Positions 1 to 8,158 of a stretch of 64,000 bases of DNA are shown here, piece after piece. This DNA comes from Methanomassiliicoccaceae archaeon DOK. GTDB lineage: Archaea; Thermoplasmatota; Thermoplasmata; Methanomassiliicoccales; Methanomethylophilaceae. The stretch spans positions 1,116,001 through 1,180,000 of the forward strand of contig CP047880.1 of NCBI GenBank assembly GCA_009911715.1. The letters run 5' to 3'. Below the pieces are notes generated by a model. The model did not search any database. It saw only the letters and a program-made list of their open reading frames with translations, and was not told the DNA's origin. A program made the translations under genes and the position numbers. Every line of letters begins with the position of its first letter. The first letter of the stretch is position 1.

Positions 1-84
1 GCTCGTTCATAATATCACTGGATGGGAATCGGGGTAAGGCTGGATAAAGCTTGGTGCCGACCCTCCGCCGAGGAGGGATGCCAC

Positions 85-882
85 TCAGCGCCTCTTCTTC
101 TTGTTCGCCCCGGGCTTGTACGCCTTGAGGTACTTCAGCACCGCCTGGTCGTCCTCGGAGTCGCTCCACTCGGGGGTGTATCCGCCCTTCATGTACTCGT
201 TGTACCAGTCGACGCACTGCTGCATGTACCCGGTCATGTCCAGCCTGTCCTTCACGATGACGTAGGTGTTCTCCGGCGTGGGCACCCACTGCTTCGGACG
301 GTCGTAGTCAGGCTCCTCGAGGAACCCCACCAGGAACACGATCCTGTCCAGGTTGGAAAGCTGGGCGTACAGCGACGCCTGCAGCATGTAGGACATGGGC
401 ACGTTGGTGAGACCGCCCTGCTCGTCCCTCCACTTCTCCCTGTCCCCGGAGGTCTTGATCTCCAGGATGTACTTCCTCTTCCCGTCCAGCTGGATGTAGC
501 CGTCCACCATCCCTCCGAAGACCTTCTCGTTATGGAAGTGGTCGTAGCCGCACTGCTCCTTGGGGACGGGCTCCTCGACGGCGAGTTTGGAGCCCTCGGG
601 GACGTCCAGGGCCTCTCCGAGCATGGCGTTGACCCTGGTGCCCAGGTACTCCCTCAGCACCGGCTCCAGGATGTTCCCGGCATCGATGTACTTGTTGGCC
701 TTGTCCCCCGGATAGAGGCCGGCGAGCTCGCATGCCACCTTGAACGGGGTGGCGAACTCGCTCATGCCCAGGATCGGTGCGACCCTTGTGCCGGTTATCT
801 TCTTCAGCCTGTAGGTGTCGAAGATCACGGTGCGCTCGTCCTCGTCGATGTCGACTATACCTGCTCTGCCATCGAATGCCAT
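85..882 (-). CDS. YqaJ/lambda-exonuclease-like PD-(D/E)XK nuclease
   Basis: Probable DNA exonuclease of the YqaJ viral-recombinase / Cas4-like PD-(D/E)XK superfamily, about 265 aa. Seen: N-terminal 'KKITGTR..PILGMSEFATPF' (residues 27-47), the conserved Glu of 'GNILEP' (E73), Asp127 in 'GGMVDGYI' and the E141-I-K143 pair of 'ILEIKTSG', in the order and spacing expected for this family, and a basic C-terminus. Members resect double-stranded ends for viral or plasmid recombination and replication. The start at 882 is preferred over upstream in-frame ATGs because a TATA-like box lies 26 nt upstream, which fits a leaderless archaeal transcript. It is divergent from the HTH gene at 1384. No RecT/Redbeta-type annealing partner was recognised nearby. 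Confidence 0.8.
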   Translation of the reverse strand: MAFDGRAGIVDIDEDERTVIFDTYRLKKITGTRVAPILGMSEFATPFKVACELAGLYPGDKANKYIDAGNILEPVLREYLGTRVNAMLGEALDVPEGSKLAVEEPVPKEQCGYDHFHNEKVFGGMVDGYIQLDGKRKYILEIKTSGDREKWRDEQGGLTNVPMSYMLQASLYAQLSNLDRIVFLVGFLEEPDYDRPKQWVPTPENTYVIVKDRLDMTGYMQQCVDWYNEYMKGGYTPEWSDSEDDQAVLKYLKAYKPGANKKKRR

Positions 883-905
883 GCACAGGACATCGACGAG
901 GTCCG

Positions 906-911
906 ATAAAA
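906..911 (-). promoter_or_regulatory. TATA-like box of the exonuclease gene
   Basis: TTTTAT on the minus strand, centred about 26 nt upstream of the ATG at 882. This is the usual TATA-to-TSS distance in archaea, so transcription would start at the ATG itself. Called by eye. Confidence 0.45.
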
Positions 912-1242
912 GTCCCGCTGGGAGACAGATGAGATGCATGGAGACGAACCGCCGGCATGGTTCCCGGAACCACACTCAGCGAAGGCGGGCAGGGGGCGGC
1001 GGAGCCCCGAACGGACGGAACGGCATGTTTCTGTGACCACCGTCTTGGAAGTGAACTTGACAGCAACAGGGGGAGACCGCCTTGCCGTGTGACCCTCACG
1101 GCGGCCGCCCTAGCGGCTCAATCCGCAGGCCCTGCGCTACGCCGCGGGAGAACGCCGCATCGGTCGAATTGAGCGCGTTCCGCTTGCATATTGACATTTC
1201 CGATTTTTGTACGGTTGAGGACACCCCGTTCGAGGGGGCCGT

Positions 1243-1355
1243 CCCCATACTAATGTATGGGGAATCCGAAGATTTCCGGAAATCGGACAGACCCCAGAAC
1301 GGCCCCTGGTTCACGAAAGAACGGGTGGGGCCGTTCCACCCCGGAAGTTCCGGGG
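1243..1355. promoter_or_regulatory. Cluster of perfect inverted repeats (operator or origin candidate)
   Basis: Four separate inverted repeats lie within 113 nt just upstream of the HTH gene: CCCCATAC-TAAT-GTATGGGG (1243-1262); the palindrome GATTTCCGGAAATC (1271-1284) flanked by TCCGA/TCGGA; GAACGGCCCC (1297-1306) with GGGGCCGTTC (1327-1336); and CCCCGGAA-G-TTCCGGGG (1339-1355). Such density before a DNA-binding gene suggests autoregulatory operators or a replication origin. All four are read directly; the function is inference. Confidence 0.55.
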
Positions 1356-1383
1356 TTCCAAAGACATCGACAGGGGTGTCGGG

Positions 1384-2607
1384 ATGACCCATCCCAAGCT
1401 CACCGCCAGAGAGCGCAAGGTCAAGGCCCTGCTGCTCTCGGGACACTCCCGCCACGCCATAGCCAGCAAGCTTAGGATTTCGAAATCCACAGTCTACGAC
1501 ATCGTGGCAGACCTGGAGCACTACGGCGAAATCCGCGCCATCCCGGGCACGAAAAACCCCGTAGTATACGAGGACCCCAATTACAGACCTTTTATCCCTC
1601 CTACGGAGGGATGTTCCGAGAAATCCGGAAACAACGGACGGGCCGTCCAAAACAACGGCCCCTCCGGAAACTGCGATGAACTGCCGGAAGTCGACCTCAA
1701 GGGCATCTGCACCGGGAACAGGTGCCCAGACGGATACGTCACAGCGCACATGAGCGGGGGCATCCGCTTCACAAAGGTCCGCAAGACCGGCACCTACGAT
1801 CCAATCAGAGACGTCCACGGGAACATCATCGGCATCTGGGACCCGGAGAGGCCCACCGCGATGAAGGGCAATCGCGTCCGCTCAGCCAGAATAACAATCT
1901 TCGGCTCAGAGATGACACTCCAGTTCCGCATCGGTTCCAGAGGAGGCACCGTCTTCACCGTGAACCCCGGCCGCATCCACCTGGATCCGAGGATGTTCGA
2001 ATCCCAGGAGGAGGCGAAGGCGGTCTTCATAGACCGTGCGCTGTACATCGCCGGTCTTCTGAGGTTCAACGGATGGCAGCTTACCGACCCGGAGATCAGA
2101 GGGATATTCGACTATGCCATCCCCCAGTCGCCGCTGGTCGCCCATCTTCCGAAGGGTACGGACTTCGGAGGCTCGGACATCTTCGTGGACACATCGCCGG
2201 GTGTGCCTGAGGCCGAGATGTCCGAGTCAAAGGGGCTCACGGACTGGGAGAAGGTGCAGATCTTCGCCAACATCCCGTCGGAGATCCAGTCGCTTCGTGC
2301 CCGTGCCTCGCACACCGAGGGCGGGATGGAGTCCGTCTCCAGAGTCGTCGTCTCCCATCAGACCCGCCTCGACGAGCTGGACTCGGTGATGTCCCGTGTC
2401 CTCGACGTCCAGGAGAAGCAGACCACGGCGCTGGTCAACATCGTGGATCAGACGACCAGCATCATCAGTGCCCAGGGCAACATCAATGCAGCCATAGCTG
2501 CGGGCACTCAGCGTCAGCTTGATTCTTTCACCACATCCGTGTCCGGCCACGACCGGACCGATTCAAACGATTCTCACAAACCCACACATCTGGAGGGTTA
2601 CATTTGA
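1384..2607 (+). CDS. HTH DNA-binding protein with long coiled-coil-like C-terminus (possible Rep or master regulator)
   Basis: A 407-aa protein of unrecognised family. Residues about 5-60 form a helix-turn-helix with a wing-like strand ('RERKVKALLLSGHSRHAIAS...SKSTVYDIVADLEHYGEI'). A linker follows, then a compact domain (about 100-280) rich in beta strands ('TVFTVNPGRIHLDPRMF'). The C-terminal third is Gln/Ser/Thr-rich, helical and heptad-like. It is the first gene of the 1384-12160 array and directly follows a dense cluster of inverted repeats, which suggests it binds them as a replication initiator or autoregulator. No catalytic motif was seen. Its stop overlaps the TTG start of the next gene. 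Confidence 0.75.
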   Translation: MTHPKLTARERKVKALLLSGHSRHAIASKLRISKSTVYDIVADLEHYGEIRAIPGTKNPVVYEDPNYRPFIPPTEGCSEKSGNNGRAVQNNGPSGNCDELPEVDLKGICTGNRCPDGYVTAHMSGGIRFTKVRKTGTYDPIRDVHGNIIGIWDPERPTAMKGNRVRSARITIFGSEMTLQFRIGSRGGTVFTVNPGRIHLDPRMFESQEEAKAVFIDRALYIAGLLRFNGWQLTDPEIRGIFDYAIPQSPLVAHLPKGTDFGGSDIFVDTSPGVPEAEMSESKGLTDWEKVQIFANIPSEIQSLRARASHTEGGMESVSRVVVSHQTRLDELDSVMSRVLDVQEKQTTALVNIVDQTTSIISAQGNINAAIAAGTQRQLDSFTTSVSGHDRTDSNDSHKPTHLEGYI

Positions 2608-2873
2608 CAAGCGAAGATTCCAACAATGTCAGCAACAGCAAGGGCTACAACCCGTACAAGCGCATCAGCGACCGCGTGGAGATGATCCAGAACCAGGTGG
2701 TCATCCAGCGCTCATCGTATGACAGACTGAACAAGGACTACCTCGGCAAGACGGAATGCGACCGCAGTGCAGAACTCACCCGCCTGAAGGAATCGGCGGT
2801 TGCGGCGATGATCCTCGCCGCCGAACTGTATAGCGCGGTACAGACCGAGATCAGACAGGAGGCCTCCTCATGA
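2604..2873 (+). CDS. Small helical protein, unknown function
   Basis: 89 aa, predicted mostly helical, not recognised. The likely start is TTG at 2604, overlapping the TGA of the upstream HTH gene as TTGA; this coupled overlap recurs through the whole array and supports a non-ATG start. Its own stop overlaps the next gene by ATGA. It may be an accessory partner of the HTH protein, but only position argues for that. Confidence 0.6.
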   Translation: MTSEDSNNVSNSKGYNPYKRISDRVEMIQNQVVIQRSSYDRLNKDYLGKTECDRSAELTRLKESAVAAMILAAELYSAVQTEIRQEASS

Positions 2874-3136
2874 CTTGGACCGTCATCGTGAACCTCAGCA
2901 GCGGGGAGGAGCACACCGTCACATGCGAGACCTACCGTGACGCCCTGGACATCCAGGACGACTTCCGCCAGCTCATGGTCTACGGCTTCGTGGATCCCGA
3001 AGCGATCGCCCAGTTCGACCCAGACGACCTCACGTTCAACCGCTCCTACAGGAGAGGACTCGAACCGAATACCAACGACTCGTTCATCGTGAACCCGTGC
3101 GAGATCACTTCCATCGACCTCTGGGAGGTGGAATGA
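2870..3136 (+). CDS. Small acidic protein, unknown function
   Basis: 88 aa with alternating strands and helices ('WTVIVNLSSGEEHTVTCETYRDALDIQDDFRQL'). Acidic, no membrane segment, family not recognised. ATGA overlaps on both sides place it in the translationally coupled array. Confidence 0.6.
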   Translation: MTWTVIVNLSSGEEHTVTCETYRDALDIQDDFRQLMVYGFVDPEAIAQFDPDDLTFNRSYRRGLEPNTNDSFIVNPCEITSIDLWEVE

Positions 3137-3228
3137 TGACACTATCCGTCGGTTCCGGAAGGAGGTACATTGTGAGCACGGACCGCATCGTGTTCGTGAC
3201 CTCGGTTCCTGAGGGGGTGGAATCATGA
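3133..3228 (+). CDS. Micro-ORF (31 aa) in the coupled array
   Basis: ATGATG start at 3133 overlapping the upstream TGA, and a TGA overlapping the next ATG at 3225. It encodes 31 aa, mostly beta-prone ('SGRRYIVSTDRIVFVTSV'). Support comes from exact start/stop coupling on both sides rather than homology. It could be a leader linking its neighbours or a functional micropeptide. Confidence 0.45.
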   Translation: MMTLSVGSGRRYIVSTDRIVFVTSVPEGVES

Positions 3229-3410
3229 GATGCCCCCGCTGCCACAGTCGCGAGGTCATGTCCGTCGGCGTGGAGAAGCGCGACGGGATGCACTTCGACG
3301 TGATATGCAACAGCTGCGGATTCATTTCCCAGAACTACCCAACCCGTCGTGCCGCGAAATTCGCCTTCATGCACGGCCAAGGTGTCATGCCAGGAGGTGC
3401 GGCATCATGA
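3225..3410 (+). CDS. Small zinc-ribbon protein
   Basis: 61 aa with an N-terminal CPRC knuckle (residues 3-6) and a second CNSC knuckle near residue 30, a typical single treble-clef/zinc ribbon with a short basic tail. Probably binds nucleic acid or a protein partner. Coupled by ATGA at both ends. Confidence 0.65.
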   Translation: MRCPRCHSREVMSVGVEKRDGMHFDVICNSCGFISQNYPTRRAAKFAFMHGQGVMPGGAAS

Positions 3411-4618
3411 GCGACAGGGAACGCCACGTCTTCGACATGAGATTCCGCCGTGCCGTCAACGCCTACGACAGGTTCGCCCAGTCGCTCAGGGACGTCGCCG
3501 ACTGCTGGATGGATGACGAGTACCCCGACGACTGGGGTGTACGCGTCCAGCAGGTAATGGCCCACATCCGCACAGCCAAGATGCTGCTTACCCGTGCCAT
3601 GTCCGACGCCGAGCCGATCATCCGTGACACGACCGTCGAACAGGACGAGCTGATGGAGCTCCGCGAATCCGTCGCCGGACTCAACAACAGGCTCCAGCAT
3701 GTTGACTCTGCCGAGGCCGCTCTCATGAACTCCATTCTGAGGGGTGACGGTGACTATGTTTCGATGTTCATCGCCAGCCAGCGCGTCCAGCAGGAGATGG
3801 AGGAGAAGATCCAGCAGACCGTCCGCGGCCCAGTTACGGAGGATGCTACGGAGGATGCTACGGAGGAACCAGAAGCGGACAGCGAAGCCGGAGGAAATCA
3901 GGAGGTCGTCGATGAGACATCCGAAGACAGATCCGTGAAGACCTCCGAGGACTCCGAGGGAATCGAGCAGGATGAATCAATTGACGACACATCCGAGAAC
4001 GACGACAGCATCCCACCGGCGGAGGAGCAGGAATCCTCTGAGGTCCCCTATCCCCCAGAGGCCGACCCATTCAACTTCTTCGAGAGGGCAAGGCTCTACG
4101 GAGCGGAGGCCATCGTGAACGGAACGTACGATGGCCACGAGGGTGCTGTGGAGGACGATGGGGACGACGATCCGGAAGCCCCCATAATCATAGCCGTCAA
4201 CGACGGATCCGCCCCGGCGGAAGAACAGAAGCCCAGGGAACTCACCACGGAGGAGAAGATCGACCTCATCCGTAATGACCCCGAACTCCAGCGCCTTATC
4301 CACGACGCAGCTCGGGACATCGCCATCAGTCAAGTCCGCGATATGATTGAGGACTCCAAGGCCGCTACCGCAGAACAACAGCCCCAGGCTGTGGTCGATG
4401 AACCCCATCCAGAACCTGTCTACGTCACCGAGCGTGGACGCGACATTGCCCCAGAGGAGCTTACCGTCCCCTCCGGCAAACAGACAGAGGCTGACGATCC
4501 CACCGGATTCGTCGGACGTATCAGGGGAAAGAAGCCGGAGAGGACAAAAGACAAACCCTCGAAGCCCGCCAAGACGACACGTCGCATCGGAAGAAAGGAG
4601 ACTGGAGGTGAGCAGTGA
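3407..4618 (+). CDS. Acidic low-complexity protein, unknown function
   Basis: 403 aa. The N-terminal 100 residues are helical ('FRRAVNAYDRFAQSLRDVADCW'). The middle is strongly acidic and repetitive, including tandem TEDATEDAT-type and SED/SEE stretches, and the C-terminus is basic ('KKPERTKDKPSKPAKTTRR'). The start at 3407 is chosen for its ATGA overlap with the zinc-ribbon gene. The bipolar charge could suit a scaffold, DNA mimic or chaperone-like role. No family recognised. Confidence 0.65.
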   Translation: MSDRERHVFDMRFRRAVNAYDRFAQSLRDVADCWMDDEYPDDWGVRVQQVMAHIRTAKMLLTRAMSDAEPIIRDTTVEQDELMELRESVAGLNNRLQHVDSAEAALMNSILRGDGDYVSMFIASQRVQQEMEEKIQQTVRGPVTEDATEDATEEPEADSEAGGNQEVVDETSEDRSVKTSEDSEGIEQDESIDDTSENDDSIPPAEEQESSEVPYPPEADPFNFFERARLYGAEAIVNGTYDGHEGAVEDDGDDDPEAPIIIAVNDGSAPAEEQKPRELTTEEKIDLIRNDPELQRLIHDAARDIAISQVRDMIEDSKAATAEQQPQAVVDEPHPEPVYVTERGRDIAPEELTVPSGKQTEADDPTGFVGRIRGKKPERTKDKPSKPAKTTRRIGRKETGGEQ

Positions 4619-4977
4619 TGCCCGCAACCAACTCCGAGCACACCGTCACCGTCCTCATGAACATCACTCTTCCCGATGACAAGGCGTCTGCCCTGGTCAA
4701 CTGGGAGGAGGGGTTCATCGACAGGTCCGTCTGGACGGAGCTTGACCCTGGATACTACGTGATGGATGCCTTCGATTTCGCTTCCTTCATCCTCTATGAG
4801 GAGGAGTCACTCATCGGCATCCCCAAGCGTGGACTCTACATCTGCTTCGAGGATTCAGATAACGTCCACGAGGTCTTGAAGCTGCACCGCTACGACTTCA
4901 CAAGCGCTGAGGGCAACTCGATAGGTATCGTGTTCAAGGCCTCCCTCGCCGGAAACCCCGCGGAGGTGTGCGAATGA
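4618..4977 (+). CDS. Hypothetical protein
   Basis: 119 aa, mixed alpha/beta ('HTVTVLMNITLPDDKASALVNW'), not recognised. The ATG at 4618 is preferred over GTG 4615 because a strong GGAGGTG ribosome-binding site lies about 7 nt upstream of it. Confidence 0.6.
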   Translation: MPATNSEHTVTVLMNITLPDDKASALVNWEEGFIDRSVWTELDPGYYVMDAFDFASFILYEEESLIGIPKRGLYICFEDSDNVHEVLKLHRYDFTSAEGNSIGIVFKASLAGNPAEVCE

Positions 4978-5405
4978 CTACCATGAAGCAGCTCCGCAAC
5001 ATGGTCAGCGCCACGGACGACGGGGTCCTCAACGCGTCCCTCCGCCCCTCCCAGGTTGGCTTCTGCCCTTCCGAGTCGCTGGTCCACAAATACATCAGAG
5101 GCCTCAACGAGGCCTTCGACCGGATTGTGAAGTCCATGCGCCATCCCGAGATGGTTCGCATGGCAGTCGATCTTGATATTATCGATGGCATCGCCGTCGG
5201 AACCGCCAATCCGATCGGTTATGAGTACGTGTGCAGGCGCCTCAGGCATCCGGATACTTTACCCGCCGAGAAGAGGGATCTGGAGAAGGTAGTCAGAGCG
5301 TACAAGCTCATCATGGAGTACCGTGCGCTTGACAAGGCTGTAGAGACAGGCGATCTCAACCGCATCAACCGCATCGTCGGCAACACCAGGGGGACGAGGG
5401 CATGA
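4974..5405 (+). CDS. Hypothetical helical protein
   Basis: 143 aa, predicted all-helical and basic/acidic mixed ('LNEAFDRIVKSMRHPEMVRMAVDLDIIDG'). The start is the ATGA overlap at 4974. No family recognised. Directly precedes the recombinase-like pair. Confidence 0.6.
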   Translation: MTTMKQLRNMVSATDDGVLNASLRPSQVGFCPSESLVHKYIRGLNEAFDRIVKSMRHPEMVRMAVDLDIIDGIAVGTANPIGYEYVCRRLRHPDTLPAEKRDLEKVVRAYKLIMEYRALDKAVETGDLNRINRIVGNTRGTRA

Positions 5406-6079
5406 CCCGCAGGGCGATAGCAGTCCTTCCGGACGGTTCCGCTTCCGCTCCGATCCGCGACAGGCTCCGTTCCATCCAGGAGTACTGCGAGAATAACGAC
5501 GTGGACATCTTCGACGTCTACGTCCCCTCGCTGGAGAACGCGCCCCTGGACCACATCTTCCGTCTGACGATCGGTTCGGTCGTAATGGACGATGTGGACA
5601 CCATCGTGTTCGCACATTCCAGGGACCTCTACGGCACCGGATTGGACCTCTACGACCTTTGGGAGTCCTGCAACGCCGCCAAGATGAAGATCGTATTCGC
5701 CGAGGAGCCCGGGTTCGATCCTGATGAGATGGTGGACAGGCTAATCGGGAGATTGAGCGATTCTCTGCGTCGCAGGTTCAACGGACACGTCCGCGCCATG
5801 GGCGACTACTGCTACTACGTCCCCCCTGAGAACCTAGAGGGCGACGTCCCCGCTGTTCCCCGTGAGGACGACTACAACGCCGAGGACGCCGAGATCTTCT
5901 GTGGAACCGACACGGGCGATGGGTCCGGGGAAGAACCCGGACTGAACGATGACGTCACCCGCATCATCCGTACATGGTGCATCTCGTCAAGGATAATGGT
6001 GGACACGCTTGCAGAGGTGTTGGAGCGCTACGGCATCGACATGACCGACTACGGACGGGACGGTGATTCCAATGAGTGA
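5402..6079 (+). CDS. Serine-recombinase-fold protein lacking the catalytic serine
   Basis: 225 aa. The first 105 residues follow the resolvase N-domain layout: a beta strand 'RRAIAVLPDG', a helix 'IRDRLRSIQEYCENNDVDIFDVYV', then 'DDVDTIVFAHSRDLYGTGLDLYDLWESC' in place of the usual 'vD.lvv.dlsRlsR' segment, and a final strand 'KMKIVFAEE'. The strand-1 Y-A-R-x-S motif that carries the nucleophile is absent, and only one of the two later arginines is kept, so it should not cut DNA. It lies immediately upstream of, and overlaps, the intact serine recombinase. A regulatory or architectural partner of that enzyme is the simplest reading; homology is judged by pattern only. Confidence 0.5.
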   Translation: MTRRAIAVLPDGSASAPIRDRLRSIQEYCENNDVDIFDVYVPSLENAPLDHIFRLTIGSVVMDDVDTIVFAHSRDLYGTGLDLYDLWESCNAAKMKIVFAEEPGFDPDEMVDRLIGRLSDSLRRRFNGHVRAMGDYCYYVPPENLEGDVPAVPREDDYNAEDAEIFCGTDTGDGSGEEPGLNDDVTRIIRTWCISSRIMVDTLAEVLERYGIDMTDYGRDGDSNE

Positions 6080-6917
6080 CGCCATCCAGTCAAAGGAGAG
6101 CACACCTGTACCCGTCGAAACCCAGTACCCATACAGGGACATGGGGGCCATCCTCTACGCACGTGTCTCCACCGACGACAAGGGACAGACGACCGAGACA
6201 CAGATCCGCGAGCTCAGGGAATGGTGCGAACGCAATCACGTGAGGATAATCGCCGAGTACGAGGAGGAGGAATCCGGAGGAGACCTGGATCGCCGCGTCT
6301 TCGACTCCGTCCTCGGACGCATAGCCCGTGGAGGGGTTGACCTCCTGCTCGCCCGCGACCCGTCGAGGCTTTCCCGTGACGGCGGCGATATGGAGGACAT
6401 CGTCTCCTTCGTCGGAAACCACAGCTGCCACATCCGCTACAGCAGCGCCGACGGCATAGCGCCCGAGGACGACAACGGGAAGCTTCTGAACAAGATCAGC
6501 ACATGGCAGGGCGAGATTGAACGCAAGAAGCTCAAGGCGAACACGAAGAAGGGGATGTACACCGCCAAGGAGAACGGCGTCCACTGCGGGCGTATGCTTG
6601 CTTTCTGTTTCGCACACCGCGTCGTCGAGAACCGCAACATGGTCAACACAGACCCCAAGGCAAAACAGCAGACCGTCATCCAGTCGGTTAACACCATCAT
6701 GGCGTTCGCCGATGAGGGCATGTCATACATACAGGTTGCACACGAACTGCTCCATGTGTCACCGCAGACACTCCGTAGTGCGCTGATACAGGAGGGGCTG
6801 TACGAGGACTATCGCGACAGGTGTTCAAAGGCCCGTGGAAGGCGTCAACAAGGGGGTACGTCAACAAGGGTTGCGGAAACCCCAGAAATCACATCAACAA
6901 GGGGTGAAGGCGAATGA
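6072..6917 (+). CDS. Serine recombinase (resolvase/invertase family)
   Basis: 281-aa site-specific recombinase. The N-domain has 'ILYARVSTDD' with Arg31 and nucleophile Ser33, then 'VDLLLARDPSRLSRDGGDMEDI' with the active-site arginines, and the 'GEIERKKLKANTKKGM' helix E region. A C-terminal HTH-like region lies around residues 200-245 ('FADEGMSYIQVAHELLHVSPQTLRSAL'). The length fits a small serine recombinase, not a large serine integrase. The start at ATG 6072 has GGTGA upstream. Its 3' end and the next gene's 5' end carry six CGTCAACAA-type repeats, a candidate cognate site. Role: resolution, inversion or integration of the element. Confidence 0.85.
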   Translation: MSDAIQSKESTPVPVETQYPYRDMGAILYARVSTDDKGQTTETQIRELREWCERNHVRIIAEYEEEESGGDLDRRVFDSVLGRIARGGVDLLLARDPSRLSRDGGDMEDIVSFVGNHSCHIRYSSADGIAPEDDNGKLLNKISTWQGEIERKKLKANTKKGMYTAKENGVHCGRMLAFCFAHRVVENRNMVNTDPKAKQQTVIQSVNTIMAFADEGMSYIQVAHELLHVSPQTLRSALIQEGLYEDYRDRCSKARGRRQQGGTSTRVAETPEITSTRGEGE

Positions 6918-6965
6918 CGTCAACAACCGAACCGTTGTTGACGTTCGACGACCCGTTGTTGACGT
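6844..6965. repeat. Six CGTCAACAA-type repeats at the recombinase/next-gene junction
   Basis: Plus-orientation units of (A/G)C(G/A)TCAACAA start near 6843, 6859, 6892 and 6917. Minus-orientation units GTTGTTGACGT lie at 6934-6944 and 6955-6965. The units 6917-6927 and 6934-6944 form a perfect 11-bp inverted repeat with a 6-nt spacer. The repeats span coding sequence in two genes and force repeated residues (STR, LLTF/LLTS). Likely a protein-binding array: recombination accessory site, iterons or operator. Confidence 0.7.
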
Positions 6966-7390
6966 CGGAGGGTGACACGGCCATTGCAGATGGAAACGAT
7001 GCAACGGAACACGTCACGGAGAACACACCTGTTGCATCCGAGAACACGGATGTTCCCCCGTGCAAGCCCCAGGGAAGGCGTTACATGCTCCGCCTCCCGA
7101 AGTCCGTGTACGATGCGTTCATGGCAACCGCCAATGCTGAACGCCGTCTGTACCATGTCGTCCTGGAGAAGGCGATAGAGGAGTTCCTGGAAACAGGCGA
7201 GTGCGAGCCTCGTCCGTACATACCGCCGATGCTCAAGCTCGAGCCAATGATCGATACACAGTCGAAGATCGACTCGGACATCTACCTCGCATTGGAGGCG
7301 CGTGCGATGATCGAGGAGCGTTCGAGGAACGCCCTCGGATTGAGGGCTGTGCTCAACTACCTCGCCAACCACGAGGGGGGATTGGAATGA
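6914..7390 (+). CDS. Ribbon-helix-helix-like DNA-binding protein
   Basis: 158 aa. The N-terminus (about 50 residues) is acidic and unstructured and partly encoded by the CGTCAACAA repeats. Residues about 56-97 ('RRYMLRLPKSVYDAFMATAN...VVLEKAIEEFLE') give the strand-helix-helix order of an RHH/CopG fold. Overlaps the recombinase gene by ATGA. It could be the factor that binds the repeats at its own 5' end. Confidence 0.5.
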   Translation: MTSTTEPLLTFDDPLLTSEGDTAIADGNDATEHVTENTPVASENTDVPPCKPQGRRYMLRLPKSVYDAFMATANAERRLYHVVLEKAIEEFLETGECEPRPYIPPMLKLEPMIDTQSKIDSDIYLALEARAMIEERSRNALGLRAVLNYLANHEGGLE

Positions 7391-7710
7391 GGACCGCCGA
7401 CATCTCGCAACGCCTCTGCGACCTCACCGACGTCCCGAGGGGTCCCGCCAAGAAGCCGGTGGACATTATCACGTCCTCCGGAACGATCCGCATCGACCGT
7501 ATCGGCAAGACATGGGAGATCGAGGTCCGCTTCGGATGCGCCACCGTGCATACGATCGGAGGCTCCGTCGTCCGTGTCATCCAGTCTTGGAGGGAGAATG
7601 TTGAGTTCATCGCCATCGCGGTAGGCGACAACATCGGGCCGGAGTTCCGCCCCAGAGGATGGATTGACGTCCGCCCCGAGGACGTGCACGCCGTGGAGAT
7701 GATCGAATGA
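7387..7710 (+). CDS. Hypothetical protein
   Basis: 107 aa, beta-rich ('DIITSSGTIRIDRIGKTWEIEVRFGCATVHTIGG'), not recognised. Coupled by ATGA to both neighbours. Confidence 0.6.
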   Translation: MRTADISQRLCDLTDVPRGPAKKPVDIITSSGTIRIDRIGKTWEIEVRFGCATVHTIGGSVVRVIQSWRENVEFIAIAVGDNIGPEFRPRGWIDVRPEDVHAVEMIE

Positions 7711-7970
7711 CCCGCATAGAGGACGTCCGTCTCAAGTGCCCGGTGTGCCGCAAGGAGGTCGCCGTTGACAGACTCATGGATTTCGGCATTTCCTTCAAGC
7801 TGTATTCGGACGGGTTCGTGGAGCTGGACTCCGTGTGTGTAACCGGGCAGATGGACTGCCCCAACTGCCGCTACCGTCTGACCGTAGGGGTGCCTCTCAG
7901 ATTCGACGGGGACCCCAGCGGCATCGCCCTTGACCTCCTGTTCGACGACGAGAGGGAGGTGGGCGAATGA
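7707..7970 (+). CDS. Zinc-ribbon protein
   Basis: 87 aa with knuckles CPVC (residues 12-15) and CPNC (about 51-54) separated by a beta-rich loop, a classic zinc ribbon. No enzymatic motif. In the coupled array next to a second zinc-binding protein. Confidence 0.65.
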   Translation: MTRIEDVRLKCPVCRKEVAVDRLMDFGISFKLYSDGFVELDSVCVTGQMDCPNCRYRLTVGVPLRFDGDPSGIALDLLFDDEREVGE

Positions 7971-8158
7971 CCGTCGTAAAGTCATGGGAGCAGCAAGTCC
8001 TCATCCACACCATCGAGTGCGACGGATGCGGGCGCCGTCTCGCCGTGATCACCATGTCCCGCGACGTGGTGGAGCTCCGCAACGCCGTGGACGAGAAGCA
8101 CTGGGCCGTCTCCATGGGCAGGCACTACTGCCCGGACTGCAAGGGGGTGGAACAGTGA
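7967..8158 (+). CDS. Small zinc-ribbon protein
   Basis: 63 aa with CDGC (residues 16-19) and CPDC (about 55-58) knuckles. Probably a nucleic-acid or protein-binding adaptor. ATGA and GTGA overlaps on its two sides. Confidence 0.65.
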   Translation: MTVVKSWEQQVLIHTIECDGCGRRLAVITMSRDVVELRNAVDEKHWAVSMGRHYCPDCKGVEQ

